DNA of 64,000 bases from TMED23 sp913054205. Lineage in GTDB: Bacteria > Pseudomonadota > Alphaproteobacteria > Rhodospirillales > UBA2165. Below, in pieces: positions 50,803 through 59,599 of the stretch. The notes below the pieces were generated by a model. It saw only the letters and a list, made by a program, of their open reading frames with translations. It searched no databases and was not told where the DNA came from. The position numbers were made by a program, and so were the translations under genes. Where the stretch lies: positions 1-64,000 of the forward strand of contig JAYGEG010000040.1 of assembly GCA_046582495.1 (NCBI GenBank), read 5' to 3'. Every line of letters begins with the position of its first letter. Position 1 is the stretch's first letter.

Positions 50803-51297
50803 ATTTAACTAAAACCTGTGCGCAAAATAGATGAGCGAGTTCTGGACAAAATGCGGATAAGTCATGAATAACCAAAATCTTTAAAAACTTATCCGAAGTA
50901 AACAGCCTTTTATAATTCAGTTTTACAAAATGAATAAACCTAACCTAATCAGGTTAATTAATATAACAATCTAAAATGAAACCGATTTATCCCCAAAATT
51001 CACACCCTCTTATCATCGATTTAAAAAATTTTCTCTTGTTCTCAAAATCAGCAAGACTCTGGAAAGAATAAAGATCGAACCTAATTTCGATGACATACTA
51101 TCCAAAACTTATTCATCTCTCATACAGATTTAATATGAAATTTTTCTGTCGGGGCTTTTTTTCTGGATAAACTGAGGATAAAAATTAATCCTCAAGATTC
51201 ACACTACAACAACAACAACAACCTATTTAATATATATATATAGTATAGTAGTAAGTCCGGTGGAAAACTTCAGATCATCCAAAAAGAGCCTATATTT
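50803..51297. other. Putative chromosomal replication origin (oriC)
   Basis: This 495-bp AT-rich gap contains no ORF and separates ppsR (leftward) from hemE (rightward). Four DnaA-box-like 9-mers match TTATCCACA with one mismatch: TGCGGATAA at 50852-50860, TTATCCCCA at 50987-50995, TCTGGATAA at 51162-51170 and TGAGGATAA at 51173-51181. Two-mismatch sites include TTATCCGAA at 50889-50897 and CTATCCAAA at 51098-51106. The Caulobacter and Rickettsia origins also lie beside hemE. Genes diverge on both sides, and parS lies 12 kb away. No activity is proven by sequence alone. Confidence 0.8.
51204..51254. other. Candidate DNA-unwinding element of oriC
   Basis: A CAA repeat run (five copies, about 51207-51221) is followed by TTTAATATATATATA and then TAG-TA-TAG-TAG-TAA at 51241-51254. 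The latter resembles the DnaA-trio pattern (5'-TAG/TAA-3' repeats). The run lies between the paired DnaA boxes at 51162-51181 and the hemE start. Confidence 0.5.
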
Positions 51298-52359
51298 ATG
51301 ACATCCAAAAATGCTGATCAAAAAAAACTCTTGCAGGCTCTCGCAGGCGAGAAGACAGAGATACCTGCATTATGGTTGATGCGGCAAGCCGGTAGACACC
51401 TCAAGGAATATATGGAAATCAGGGCCAAAGCGAAAAATTTTCTCGATTTTTGCTATACCCCCGATCTCTCCGTAGAAGCCACCCTTCAGCCGGTCAGGCG
51501 CTATGGCTTCGATGCCGCAATTTTATTTTCTGACATCCTCGTCATTCCAGACGCCCTTGGTCAGCACGTGGAGTTCGTTCCAGGAACCGGGCCCAAGCTG
51601 GAAGCAATCTCCACTGTTGAAGAATTAGGTAAATTAAAGCCAGATCGCCTTCATGATCATTTAGCACCTGTCTATGAAGCAATAGGCCGAATTCGGGAAG
51701 AGCTTACTCACCTTCCTGGTAAAACCACCCTTATCGGCTTCGCGGGTGCGCCTTGGACGGTTGCGACCTATGTCGTTGAGGGGGGAGGCAGTAAAGATTA
51801 TCAAAAGACGCGGAAATGGGCTTATGGGGCGCCCGAAGAATTTGGCGCCTTGATCGATATTTTGGTTGATGCGACCTCTGAGTATCTCATTCGGCAAATC
51901 GACAGCGGAGTGGAAGCTGTCCAAATATTTGATAGTTGGGCCGGTGTTCTTTCGCCCGGTCAATTTGATCGCTGGGTGATTGAGCCTACAAAAAAAATTA
52001 TTGGCCGGATCAGAGAGGCACATCCAAATACGCCGATCATTGGATTTCCGCGCGGCGCCGGATTGCTTTATCAGCGATTTGTTCAAGAAACCGATGTTGA
52101 TGGAGTTTCTATTGATGCGACCGTGCCGCTGGCTTGGGCCGCAGAAAATCTTCAAAACCATTGTGCCGTGCAAGGCAATCTCGACAATTTGGCATTGCTG
52201 ACCGGCGGTCCTGCCATGGAAGCAGAAATTGCCCATATTCTGGCAGCCTTTTCGGATGGCCCCTTTATTTTCAATTTAGGCCACGGTATTTTGCCGGAAA
52301 CACCTGTGCCGCATGTCGAGCGATTGGCCGAACTGGTACGAGGGGCCTCAATTGGCTAA
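51298..52359 (+). CDS. hemE: Uroporphyrinogen decarboxylase
   Basis: A 353-aa cytosolic heme enzyme that converts uroporphyrinogen III to coproporphyrinogen III. IPALWLMRQAGRHLKEYMEIR contains the substrate-binding Arg pair. GFAGAPWTVATYVVEGGGSKDY and IIGFPRGAGLLYQRF are family motifs, and FNLGHGILPETPVPHVERLAELV closes the protein. It is the first rightward gene after the putative origin. The hemH start overlaps its end. Confidence 0.97.
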   Translation: MTSKNADQKKLLQALAGEKTEIPALWLMRQAGRHLKEYMEIRAKAKNFLDFCYTPDLSVEATLQPVRRYGFDAAILFSDILVIPDALGQHVEFVPGTGPKLEAISTVEELGKLKPDRLHDHLAPVYEAIGRIREELTHLPGKTTLIGFAGAPWTVATYVVEGGGSKDYQKTRKWAYGAPEEFGALIDILVDATSEYLIRQIDSGVEAVQIFDSWAGVLSPGQFDRWVIEPTKKIIGRIREAHPNTPIIGFPRGAGLLYQRFVQETDVDGVSIDATVPLAWAAENLQNHCAVQGNLDNLALLTGGPAMEAEIAHILAAFSDGPFIFNLGHGILPETPVPHVERLAELVRGASIG

Positions 52360-53374
52360 ATGCGCGGTTGTTCTTTTTAATCTCGGCGGTCCGGATAGTC
52401 TCGAAGCTGTTCAGCCGTTTTTATTCAATCTTTTTAATGATCCTGCGATCATCGCACTTCCCAATCCATTTCGTTGGTTGACCGCAAAATTGATCGCCAG
52501 ACGCCGCGCCCCGATCGCCCAGGAAATCTATCGTCAGATTGGCGGTCAATCTCCCTTGCTTGAACTGACACGTGAGCAGGCAGAAGCGCTTAAAACTCAA
52601 TTGGATGAAGACACAGAAGTTTTTATCTCGATGCGCTATTGGCATCCGATGAGTTTGTCGACCGCTAAAGCGGTTCAAAATTATGATCCCGATGAAATTA
52701 TTCTATTGCCGCTATATGCTCAGTTTTCGACCACGACAACGCAGTCTTCTTTTCAAGATTGGTATAAAACAGCGCGAAAAATTGGTCTCGATAAGCCAAC
52801 CACGTCGATTTGTTGTTATCCGACCGAGCCAAATTTTATCAAAGCCCAGGTAGATTTATTAACCCAGGAATTGACCGCGTCAGAGGTTCCAACACGTGTG
52901 CTGTTTTCGGCTCATGGCCTCCCCAAAAAGGTAATTGAAAAAGGCGATCCCTATCAGCAACAAATCGAACAAACAGCCGCCGCAATTGCCGCTGCCGCTG
53001 ATCTCGGCGATGACAGTTGGCGCGTCTGTTACCAAAGCCGCGTCGGTCCTCTTGAATGGTTAGCACCTTCTTTGGATGACGAGCTAAAACGCGCCGCCGA
53101 GGATAAAATTGGCGTCACGGTTTTGCCGATTGCTTTTGTTTCCGAGCATTCTGAAACATTGGTCGAGTTGGATATCGAATACCGCGAGATTGCCGGAGAG
53201 TTAAATCTGCCAACCTACAATCGCGTCCCCGCTGTCGGGACTCATCCTGATTTCATGACATGCTTGACGGATTTGATAAATCAAGCCTCGGCGGGTCAAG
53301 ATCAGATCATCTCGGACAAACGGCTGCGCATCTGTTCGCCGGATCGCACATGTTGCGCGCAAAATGTAAGATAG
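52352..53374 (+). CDS. hemH: Ferrochelatase
   Basis: A 340-aa enzyme that inserts Fe(II) into protoporphyrin IX. AVVLFNLGGPDSLEAVQPFLFNLFNDPAII is the family N-terminus. LFSAHGLPKKVIEKGDPYQQQI contains the catalytic His, and SRVGPLEWLAPSLDDEL and AFVSEHSETLVELDIEY with the conserved Glu complete the site. TTG 52352 is chosen because GAGGGG stands 6 bp upstream and the residues before it overlap hemE. Start and hemE stop overlap by 8 bp. Confidence 0.95.
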   Translation: MAKCAVVLFNLGGPDSLEAVQPFLFNLFNDPAIIALPNPFRWLTAKLIARRRAPIAQEIYRQIGGQSPLLELTREQAEALKTQLDEDTEVFISMRYWHPMSLSTAKAVQNYDPDEIILLPLYAQFSTTTTQSSFQDWYKTARKIGLDKPTTSICCYPTEPNFIKAQVDLLTQELTASEVPTRVLFSAHGLPKKVIEKGDPYQQQIEQTAAAIAAAADLGDDSWRVCYQSRVGPLEWLAPSLDDELKRAAEDKIGVTVLPIAFVSEHSETLVELDIEYREIAGELNLPTYNRVPAVGTHPDFMTCLTDLINQASAGQDQIISDKRLRICSPDRTCCAQNVR

Positions 53375-53396
53375 AGTGGACAAGGAGCTATGAGAC

Positions 53397-53846
53397 ATGT
53401 TTGAACTTTCAAGCGAAGCCTATTTGTGGATAAAGGCGCTGCATATCATCAGTGTTATCGCCTGGATGGCTGGCATGCTCTATTTACCGCGGCTTTTTGT
53501 CTATCATTGCGAGACCGAAACGGGCTCGGAGATGTCGGAAAAACTTAAAATTATGGAAGGCAGATTGATGCGCGTGATTATTAACCCGGCGATGGTCGCC
53601 GCCGTTTTGTTCGGCACGCCCATGCTGGTTAATTTGGGCGCTGATGTATGGTCGGAAAGCTGGCTCCACGCCAAATTGCTGTTTTTATTCTTCATGTTTG
53701 GAATCCACGGCATGTTAAGCAAATCGCGGAAAGATTTTGCGATGGATGCCAACACAAAATCGCAAAAGTTTTTTCGAGTGATAAACGAAGTACCGGCGGT
53801 TTTGATGATCGGTATTGTTATTGTTGTTGTGGTAAAGCCTTTTTGA
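53397..53846 (+). CDS. hemJ: Protoporphyrinogen oxidase HemJ
   Basis: A 149-aa integral membrane protein with four hydrophobic segments. KALHIISVIAWMAGMLYLPRLFVYHCE has the conserved His and Arg residues, and WLHAKLLFLFFMFGIHGMLSK has further conserved His and Lys. HemJ performs the penultimate heme step in bacteria without HemG or HemY. Its place next to hemE and hemH supports this. It follows hemH by 22 bp. Confidence 0.94.
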   Translation: MFELSSEAYLWIKALHIISVIAWMAGMLYLPRLFVYHCETETGSEMSEKLKIMEGRLMRVIINPAMVAAVLFGTPMLVNLGADVWSESWLHAKLLFLFFMFGIHGMLSKSRKDFAMDANTKSQKFFRVINEVPAVLMIGIVIVVVVKPF

Positions 53847-54118
53847 AGACTTCGCACAGCTGTGACATCATTCAGCAATTGACTTAATCTGGACTATTCT
53901 GCTATGTGTTGGCTCAGTCAAAGCGATTTCTCGCCCAAACCTCCTATTTAAGTCCATCGGGTAAGAGATCGATTTTCAAAAAATCTTTCTAGATAGTCAG
54001 GCTTCTCGCCAGAATTATATCTCGTTTTATGTCTTGTTTTCTTCAACTTAAGAAAAACATTCCCTCCAAACAAAATAATGCCTATTTCAGGTGTTAATTA
54101 TCAAAGCGTAAAAAAACA

Positions 54119-55375
<1,257 letters not shown>

Positions 55376-55385
55376 TAATTCCCCT

Positions 55386-55453
55386 CATACGCCGGGCGCA
55401 TACATCCGTATGCTTGGCTTACGTCGCGTAAGCGACGACCTGCAGTCGCAGGT
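55386..55453. repeat. Three consecutive hairpins after rho
   Basis: CATACG at 55386-55391 pairs with CGTATG at 55407-55412. CGTCGC at 55422-55427 pairs with GCGACG at 55432-55437 around GTAA. ACCTGC at 55438-55443 pairs with GCAGGT at 55448-55453 around AGTC. The last two are perfect and back to back. They lie between rho and a convergent gene and may terminate both, or may be a palindromic repeat element. Confidence 0.65.
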
Positions 55454-55492
55454 GTTCTCCCCCTTGATGGAGGAGGATTTAAAGACTCAGTA

Positions 55493-56449
55493 TCAGCGAC
55501 CCAATGTTTTTGATGCTTCTTCTGCAACCCGCTGCACGATTTCACCGGCACTTGGTATGTCGTGGATGAGACCCGCATCTTGGCCAAATGAAAGTGGGGC
55601 ATTGTTGATGTCTCCGTCTTTCCGTGCTTGCAGGACGGTTGCATGAATTTCAGATTGGCGGGCGCGGACTTCCCATTCTCGTCCCGACCAGCGTTCAACA
55701 AACCGGTTACGTTGCGCCCGAGACATTGCGCCTGGCCAAACTATACCAGCCGCGAGGTCTGGAATTTCCGTTAGCACCGTATCGTGGCCATTGCTTTTGA
55801 GAATGGCGTTTTTGAAGTTGTCGTGAAGCGGTGATTCTACCGTTGCTAAAAACCGAGTTCCCATGAGCGCGCCCTGAGCGCCAAGCGCAATTGCCGCTGC
55901 AAGTCCGCGGCCGTCTGCAATGCCGCCTGCCGCCAGGACCGGTATATCGCCGACCGCGTCAACAACCATAGGCACAAGTGTTAGTGTCGCCATCCAACCA
56001 ACATGACCACCCCCTTCGGAGCCTTGTGCAACGATCACGTCCGCCCCAGCTTCAGCGCCACGAACAGACTCCTCGACGGTGCCTGCCATGAAAGTTATTT
56101 TGCATCCAGCGGAATGTGCACGGTCGAAAAAAGGCTTTAAATCCTGATCTTTGCGCGGCCAGGCAAAAGCCATAATAGCTGGCTTTTCATCCAATGCAGT
56201 TTGAAAGGCTTCTTCGCCGATGAGAAACAATAAAAAGTTGAGCGCAAATGGCTTATCCGTGAGAATTCGAATTTCTGAAACAGCGGTTTGAATCTCATCC
56301 GAGGTATATCCGGCAAGCCCAATAGCGCCAATGCCTCCTGCATTTGCTACCGCGCCGACCATTGCAGGATTGGTATGCCCGCTTCCTAAGCCACCTAAGG
56401 CAACGGGAAATTCAACTTCAAGAAGATCGCATAGCGGTGTTCTAATCAT
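55493..56449 (-). CDS. Nitronate monooxygenase-like flavoenzyme
   Basis: A 318-aa FMN-binding TIM barrel of the NMO/2-nitropropane dioxygenase family. PVALGGLGSGHTNPAMVGAVANAGGIGAIG opens the barrel. IVAQGSEGGGHVGWMATLTLVP has the GGH motif with the catalytic His region, and VLAAGGIADGRGLAAAIALGAQGALMGTRFLAT binds the FMN phosphate. Physiological substrate is uncertain; propionate-3-nitronate is the family's typical one. It lies 18 bp after the quinone-oxidoreductase gene. Confidence 0.9.
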   Translation of the reverse strand: MIRTPLCDLLEVEFPVALGGLGSGHTNPAMVGAVANAGGIGAIGLAGYTSDEIQTAVSEIRILTDKPFALNFLLFLIGEEAFQTALDEKPAIMAFAWPRKDQDLKPFFDRAHSAGCKITFMAGTVEESVRGAEAGADVIVAQGSEGGGHVGWMATLTLVPMVVDAVGDIPVLAAGGIADGRGLAAAIALGAQGALMGTRFLATVESPLHDNFKNAILKSNGHDTVLTEIPDLAAGIVWPGAMSRAQRNRFVERWSGREWEVRARQSEIHATVLQARKDGDINNAPLSFGQDAGLIHDIPSAGEIVQRVAEEASKTLGR

Positions 56450-56467
56450 GGCGCTATCCTTTCTCGC

Positions 56468-57466
56468 CTAAGGGATCAAGATAGTCGATCCCATGGTTTT
56501 ACCGGTTTCCAATGCTTCATGGGCAAGGGCCGCATCTTTCAAAGAAAAGCTTTGGCCGATCTCCACTTTGATTGCACCCGACGCAACGACATCGAAAAGC
56601 TCATGAGCTAATCCCAACATGTTTTCGCGAGTGTTGGCGTAATTATACAGCGCGGTTTTGGTGAAGGTCAGCGAGCCCATATTCATCAGATCTAATGGCT
56701 CAAGTTCGGTCACGCGGCCGCCGGCCCAACCGTAATTGACCATCAAGCCGCGCTGTTTCAGGCTTTTAAAAGAGCCTTCCCAGGTGGGCTCACCGATCGG
56801 GTCATAAACCACATCGACGCCCTCGCCATTGGTGAGTTCGCGGGCGCGGGTTGCAAAATCTTCTTTGGTGTAAATGATGGGATGATCACAGCCATGGGCG
56901 CGGGCATGGTCTGCTTTAGCCTCGCTCGAAACTGTTCCCAAAACCGTTGCGCCCAAATGATGCGCCCACTGGCACAAAATCGTGCCGACACCACCGGCTG
57001 CCGCTTGCACCAATACGCTATGGCCGGGGCCGACTTCAAATGTGCGGCGGGCGAGATAACATGCCGTCATGCCTTTGACCATTATGGCCGCTGCTGTTTC
57101 ATCAGAAATACGATCCGGGATGGCGACAAGTTCATGGGCTGGGATGAGGCGGCATTCCGTATAAGCGCCTTGTTGGCGGCGCAATCCATAGGCGACGCGC
57201 TCACCGATTTCAAAACCCTCGACATCCTGGCCAATCGCTTCAACAACACCGGCTGCTTCGCGGCCAAGGATAAGTGGCAGCGGGTTGGAATGTGTACCAC
57301 TCGGTCTTTTCCGTGTATGAACTTCACTGAAATTGATGCCAATTGCGGTTTGTTTAAGTCGGATTTCGCCGGGTCCCGGATCACCGATCTCGGTGTCTTC
57401 AAGTTTGAGAACTTCGGGTCCGCCGTGCTCGCGCAAGAAAACCGCCGCTGATTTACGTGATGCCAT
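56468..57466 (-). CDS. Zinc-free quinone oxidoreductase (MDR family), copy 2
   Basis: A 332-aa medium-chain reductase. GGPEVLKLEDTEIGDPGPGEIRLKQTAIGINFSEVHTR opens the GroES-like domain, and VLVQAAAGGVGTILCQWAHHLGATVLGTVSSEAKA is the NADPH-binding AAxGGVG motif of quinone oxidoreductases. The zinc-ligand Cys residues of alcohol dehydrogenases are absent. ATG 57466 is preferred; the upstream in-frame extension overlaps the neighbour. It shares its overall sequence and C-terminal GSTIL(I/L)P with the gene at 57480-58454, so the two arose by duplication. Confidence 0.92.
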   Translation of the reverse strand: MASRKSAAVFLREHGGPEVLKLEDTEIGDPGPGEIRLKQTAIGINFSEVHTRKRPSGTHSNPLPLILGREAAGVVEAIGQDVEGFEIGERVAYGLRRQQGAYTECRLIPAHELVAIPDRISDETAAAIMVKGMTACYLARRTFEVGPGHSVLVQAAAGGVGTILCQWAHHLGATVLGTVSSEAKADHARAHGCDHPIIYTKEDFATRARELTNGEGVDVVYDPIGEPTWEGSFKSLKQRGLMVNYGWAGGRVTELEPLDLMNMGSLTFTKTALYNYANTRENMLGLAHELFDVVASGAIKVEIGQSFSLKDAALAHEALETGKTMGSTILIP

Positions 57467-57479
57467 TTTAATATCCGCG

Positions 57480-58454
57480 TTAAGGAAGCAGGATTGTTGA
57501 ACCCATGGTCTGGCGCGACTCCAGGGCTGTATGGGCTGCGGCTGTTTCTGAAAGTGGGAAAGTTTGACCGATTTCAATTTTCACTTTGCCGGAACCAACG
57601 ACATCAAATAAATCTCCCGCGGCCTTTAATCGCATTTCTTGATCGGCAGTGTAGTTAAACAGCGTGGGCCGGCTAAGAGCGAGTGAGCCCCGCCGCATGA
57701 GTTCCAACGGCTCGATTGCCGGGATTGGGCCGGAGGCATTACCGAAGTTTACCAAGGTGCCAAAATTCTCAAGGCAATCCATCGATTTTTCATAGGTGTT
57801 TTTGCCAATCGATTCATAGACAACCGGCACGCCTTTTCCATCGGTGATTTCTGACACCCGCTCGGCAAAATCTTCGGTCGAATAATTAATCGGGTGATGA
57901 CAGCCATTGGATTTAGCTTTTTCGGCCTTTTCATCGCTGCCGACCGTGCCGATCACCGTTGCGCCGAGGGCGTTGGCCCATTGGCACATAATGGAGCCGA
58001 CACCGCCTGCGGCTGCGTGCACCAAAATTGTATCGCCGGGTTTTACCACGTAACATTTAAACAACAACATGTGGGAAGTCATGCCTTTGAGCATCATCGC
58101 TGCGGCGGTCTGATCTTCAATCGAATCTGGGAGCGGCACCAAAACACCAGCGGAAATATTGCGCGCTTCACTATATGAGCCCATCTGACCCCCTGCATAG
58201 GCAACCCGCTGGCCAATTTCGAGACCTTCCACGCCTGGCCCAAGCGCTTCAATGACGCCGGCGCCTTCAGTGCCCAACGTAATTGGTAATTCAATCGGGT
58301 AAAGACCGGAACGCTGATAACAGTCGATGAAGTTAAGACCACTCGCGCTATGTTTTATGCGGACTTCACCGTCGCCGGGATCGCCCAGCTCTACGTCTTC
58401 CCATTTAAGGACTTCAGGTCCGCCGGTTTCATGGATGCGAATTGCTTTGGTCAT
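57480..58454 (-). CDS. Zinc-free quinone oxidoreductase (MDR family), copy 1
   Basis: A 324-aa NADPH:quinone reductase of the QOR type. MTKAIRIHETGGPEVLKWEDVELGDPGDGEVRIKHSASGLNFIDCYQRSG opens the protein and ILVHAAAGGVGSIMCQWANALGATVIGTVGSDEKA is the cofactor site. It lies 13 bp before its paralogue, and both end in GSTIL(I/L)P. They likely form one transcription unit with the nitronate monooxygenase gene, suggesting joint handling of electrophiles; the link is inferred. Confidence 0.93.
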   Translation of the reverse strand: MTKAIRIHETGGPEVLKWEDVELGDPGDGEVRIKHSASGLNFIDCYQRSGLYPIELPITLGTEGAGVIEALGPGVEGLEIGQRVAYAGGQMGSYSEARNISAGVLVPLPDSIEDQTAAAMMLKGMTSHMLLFKCYVVKPGDTILVHAAAGGVGSIMCQWANALGATVIGTVGSDEKAEKAKSNGCHHPINYSTEDFAERVSEITDGKGVPVVYESIGKNTYEKSMDCLENFGTLVNFGNASGPIPAIEPLELMRRGSLALSRPTLFNYTADQEMRLKAAGDLFDVVGSGKVKIEIGQTFPLSETAAAHTALESRQTMGSTILLP

Positions 58455-58699
58455 TTTTCTTCCCCTTCTCCCCTTCAGATTTAGCTAAATTCGAAGGCGG
58501 TTTGTCCTGATTTTTCTATGGTTCCATATGTGCCCCGGCTTTCAAGGCGAAGCAAGGCCTGTTTTGTAGCAATCGCCGAACCGCCTAAAAATCCGGTCAA
58601 CTTCCCGTTAGACCCCATGACGGAGTGGCAGGGAATTATCGTTGCGAGAAATTTTAGCTTAGGAGCAATTAGGTAGAGTAATATATTCTCAGAGATTAA

Positions 58700-58900
58700 T
58701 TATTCATTTTCGGTACTGTTTGGATCAGCAATTCTTGGGGAAATGTGGCCATCGGTGATTGCTTGTCGTATGCCTTGCTCAATTAATGCCCTGGCGGCTC
58801 CATCAATTGAGTTTCCATAAAGGCCAGTTTTTGTCAGGTCGTCTAGATACAAAAGAGCTTCTGCCGAAAGTCTTGGAGTAGCTCTATTGTCTTTTGCCAT
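58700..58900 (-). CDS. Small ribbon-helix-helix-like regulator in the insertion
   Basis: A 66-aa protein starting MAKDNRATPRLSAEALLYLDDLTKTGLYGNSIDGAARALIEQGIRQAI. The short beta strand (PRLS) followed by two helices, with a G-x-S-x-x-x-x-A turn, fits the MetJ/Arc RHH fold used by antitoxins and copy-number regulators. ATG 58900 is preferred; an upstream ATG at 58951 lies inside the palindromic operator. No toxin gene is adjacent. Autorepression through the palindrome at 58930-58951 is inferred. Confidence 0.65.
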   Translation of the reverse strand: MAKDNRATPRLSAEALLYLDDLTKTGLYGNSIDGAARALIEQGIRQAITDGHISPRIADPNSTENE

Positions 58901-58929
58901 GCATACAAAATAACACAGAAATATCAGTA

Positions 58930-58951
58930 ATGGTACCCATTTGGGTACCAT
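58930..58951. promoter_or_regulatory. Perfect palindromic operator upstream of the RHH gene
   Basis: ATGGTACCCA at 58930-58939 and TGGGTACCAT at 58942-58951 form a perfect 10-bp inverted repeat around TT, 30 bp before the RHH ATG. The surroundings are TA-rich (TATATGGTATATAATATG) and would hold a minus-strand promoter. Confidence 0.65.
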
Positions 58952-58968
58952 ATATGGTATATAATATG

Positions 58969-59181
58969 TTATGTGGGCGACACGGTGAGTCTCCCCGCCG
59001 TAGCACCGCCGTTAGGTGGGCGCGCAATGAGGGAAATTAGGGAGCACCCTCCTAACATATTACTGGCGCGTCTCAATATATGGCGCGCCAGTTGCTCATC
59101 ATGGTCTCGAATTATGTCTCCTCGCTTTATCGCTCGCCTATAAACGCGCCGCGCCTCTTTCATGTTGTACGAGAGAATCAT
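58969..59181 (-). CDS. Hypothetical 70-codon ORF in the insertion
   Basis: I do not recognise this ORF. From ATG 59181 it encodes MILSYNMKEARRVYRRAIKRGDIIRDHDEQLARHILRRASNMLGG and a short Gly/Pro-rich end; ATG 59163 is also possible. The middle is strongly basic and helical. It is in frame with the 5' part of ogt, so it could also simply be readthrough of the insertion. It lies upstream of the RHH operator on the same strand. Confidence 0.35.
   Translation of the reverse strand: MILSYNMKEARRVYRRAIKRGDIIRDHDEQLARHILRRASNMLGGCSLISLIARPPNGGATAGRLTVSPT
59062..59092. repeat. Hairpin inside the ogt insertion
   Basis: ACTGGCGCG at 59062-59070 pairs perfectly with CGCGCCAGT at 59084-59092 around a 13-nt loop. 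No T-tract follows in either direction. It lies within the 70-codon ORF and may be an internal structural repeat of the element. Confidence 0.6.
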
Positions 59182-59599
59182 AGTTAAAAAAACTTTTGAT
59201 TCTTTGGTTGCTTTGAGACTTATGCTCCATAATTTGCGAGGTGGGTTCCTGCCGCATGCACCGCCGACAGCGCGGGCATGACTGCCCAAAGATTTTGCCA
59301 AATCGCCATAAGTTTTAATCTCGCCGTAGGGTATCGCGAGCATTTTTTGCCAAACGGCTTGTTGAAAATCTGTGCCCTCTGGTCTAAGCGGCAAATCGAA
59401 AACTTCGCGCTCTCCGGCAAAATATTCTTCGAGTTGTTGTTTTGCTTTTAAAAGTAGCGGTGTTTCAGTGCTGTCTGAGGCGCGACCCCACTCAACGACA
59501 ATAATTTCGCCTGCTTCTTCAAAAATGGCCAACGGCTCGGTGGGGCTTTGTAAAGTTATAAACGGCATGGCAAGAATTTAAACCTGAGATAACCAGGTA

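Larger units (their letters stand above)
58649..59233. mobile_element. Insertion in ogt flanked by TTGCGAG repeats
   Basis: The 7-nt sequence TTGCGAG occurs at 58642-58648 and at 59234-59240, exactly at the two breaks of ogt, as a target-site duplication would. Near the ends TTAGGAGCA (58659-58667, inward) and TTATGGAGCA (complement of 59223-59232, inward) resemble short inverted repeats. No transposase is encoded. One extra C at the 59.24-kb junction shows that the match is not perfect. The contents are a ribbon-helix-helix gene, an operator palindrome and a 70-codon ORF. Confidence 0.7.
58481..59568 (-). pseudogene. ogt: ogt (methylated-DNA-cysteine methyltransferase) split by an insertion
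   Basis: The 5' part (59568 down to 59234) encodes FQQAVWQKMLAIPYGEIKTYGDLAKSLGSHARAVGGACGRNP. The 3' part (58648 down to 58481) encodes LATIIPCHSVMGSNGKLTGFLGG...KQALLRLE, containing the acceptor Cys in PCH. Between them lie about 585 bp of foreign sequence. Joining the halves restores NPLATIIPCH with no gap, which fits the family. The Arg after PCH is Ser here, so the enzyme may have been impaired already. Translation of the 5' part runs on into the insertion and stops at 58969. Confidence 0.88.

Noticed and set aside
53847..54118. tRNA or small RNA gene in the rho leader
   Set aside because: No cloverleaf, no CCA-end pattern and no strong terminator could be found by eye.
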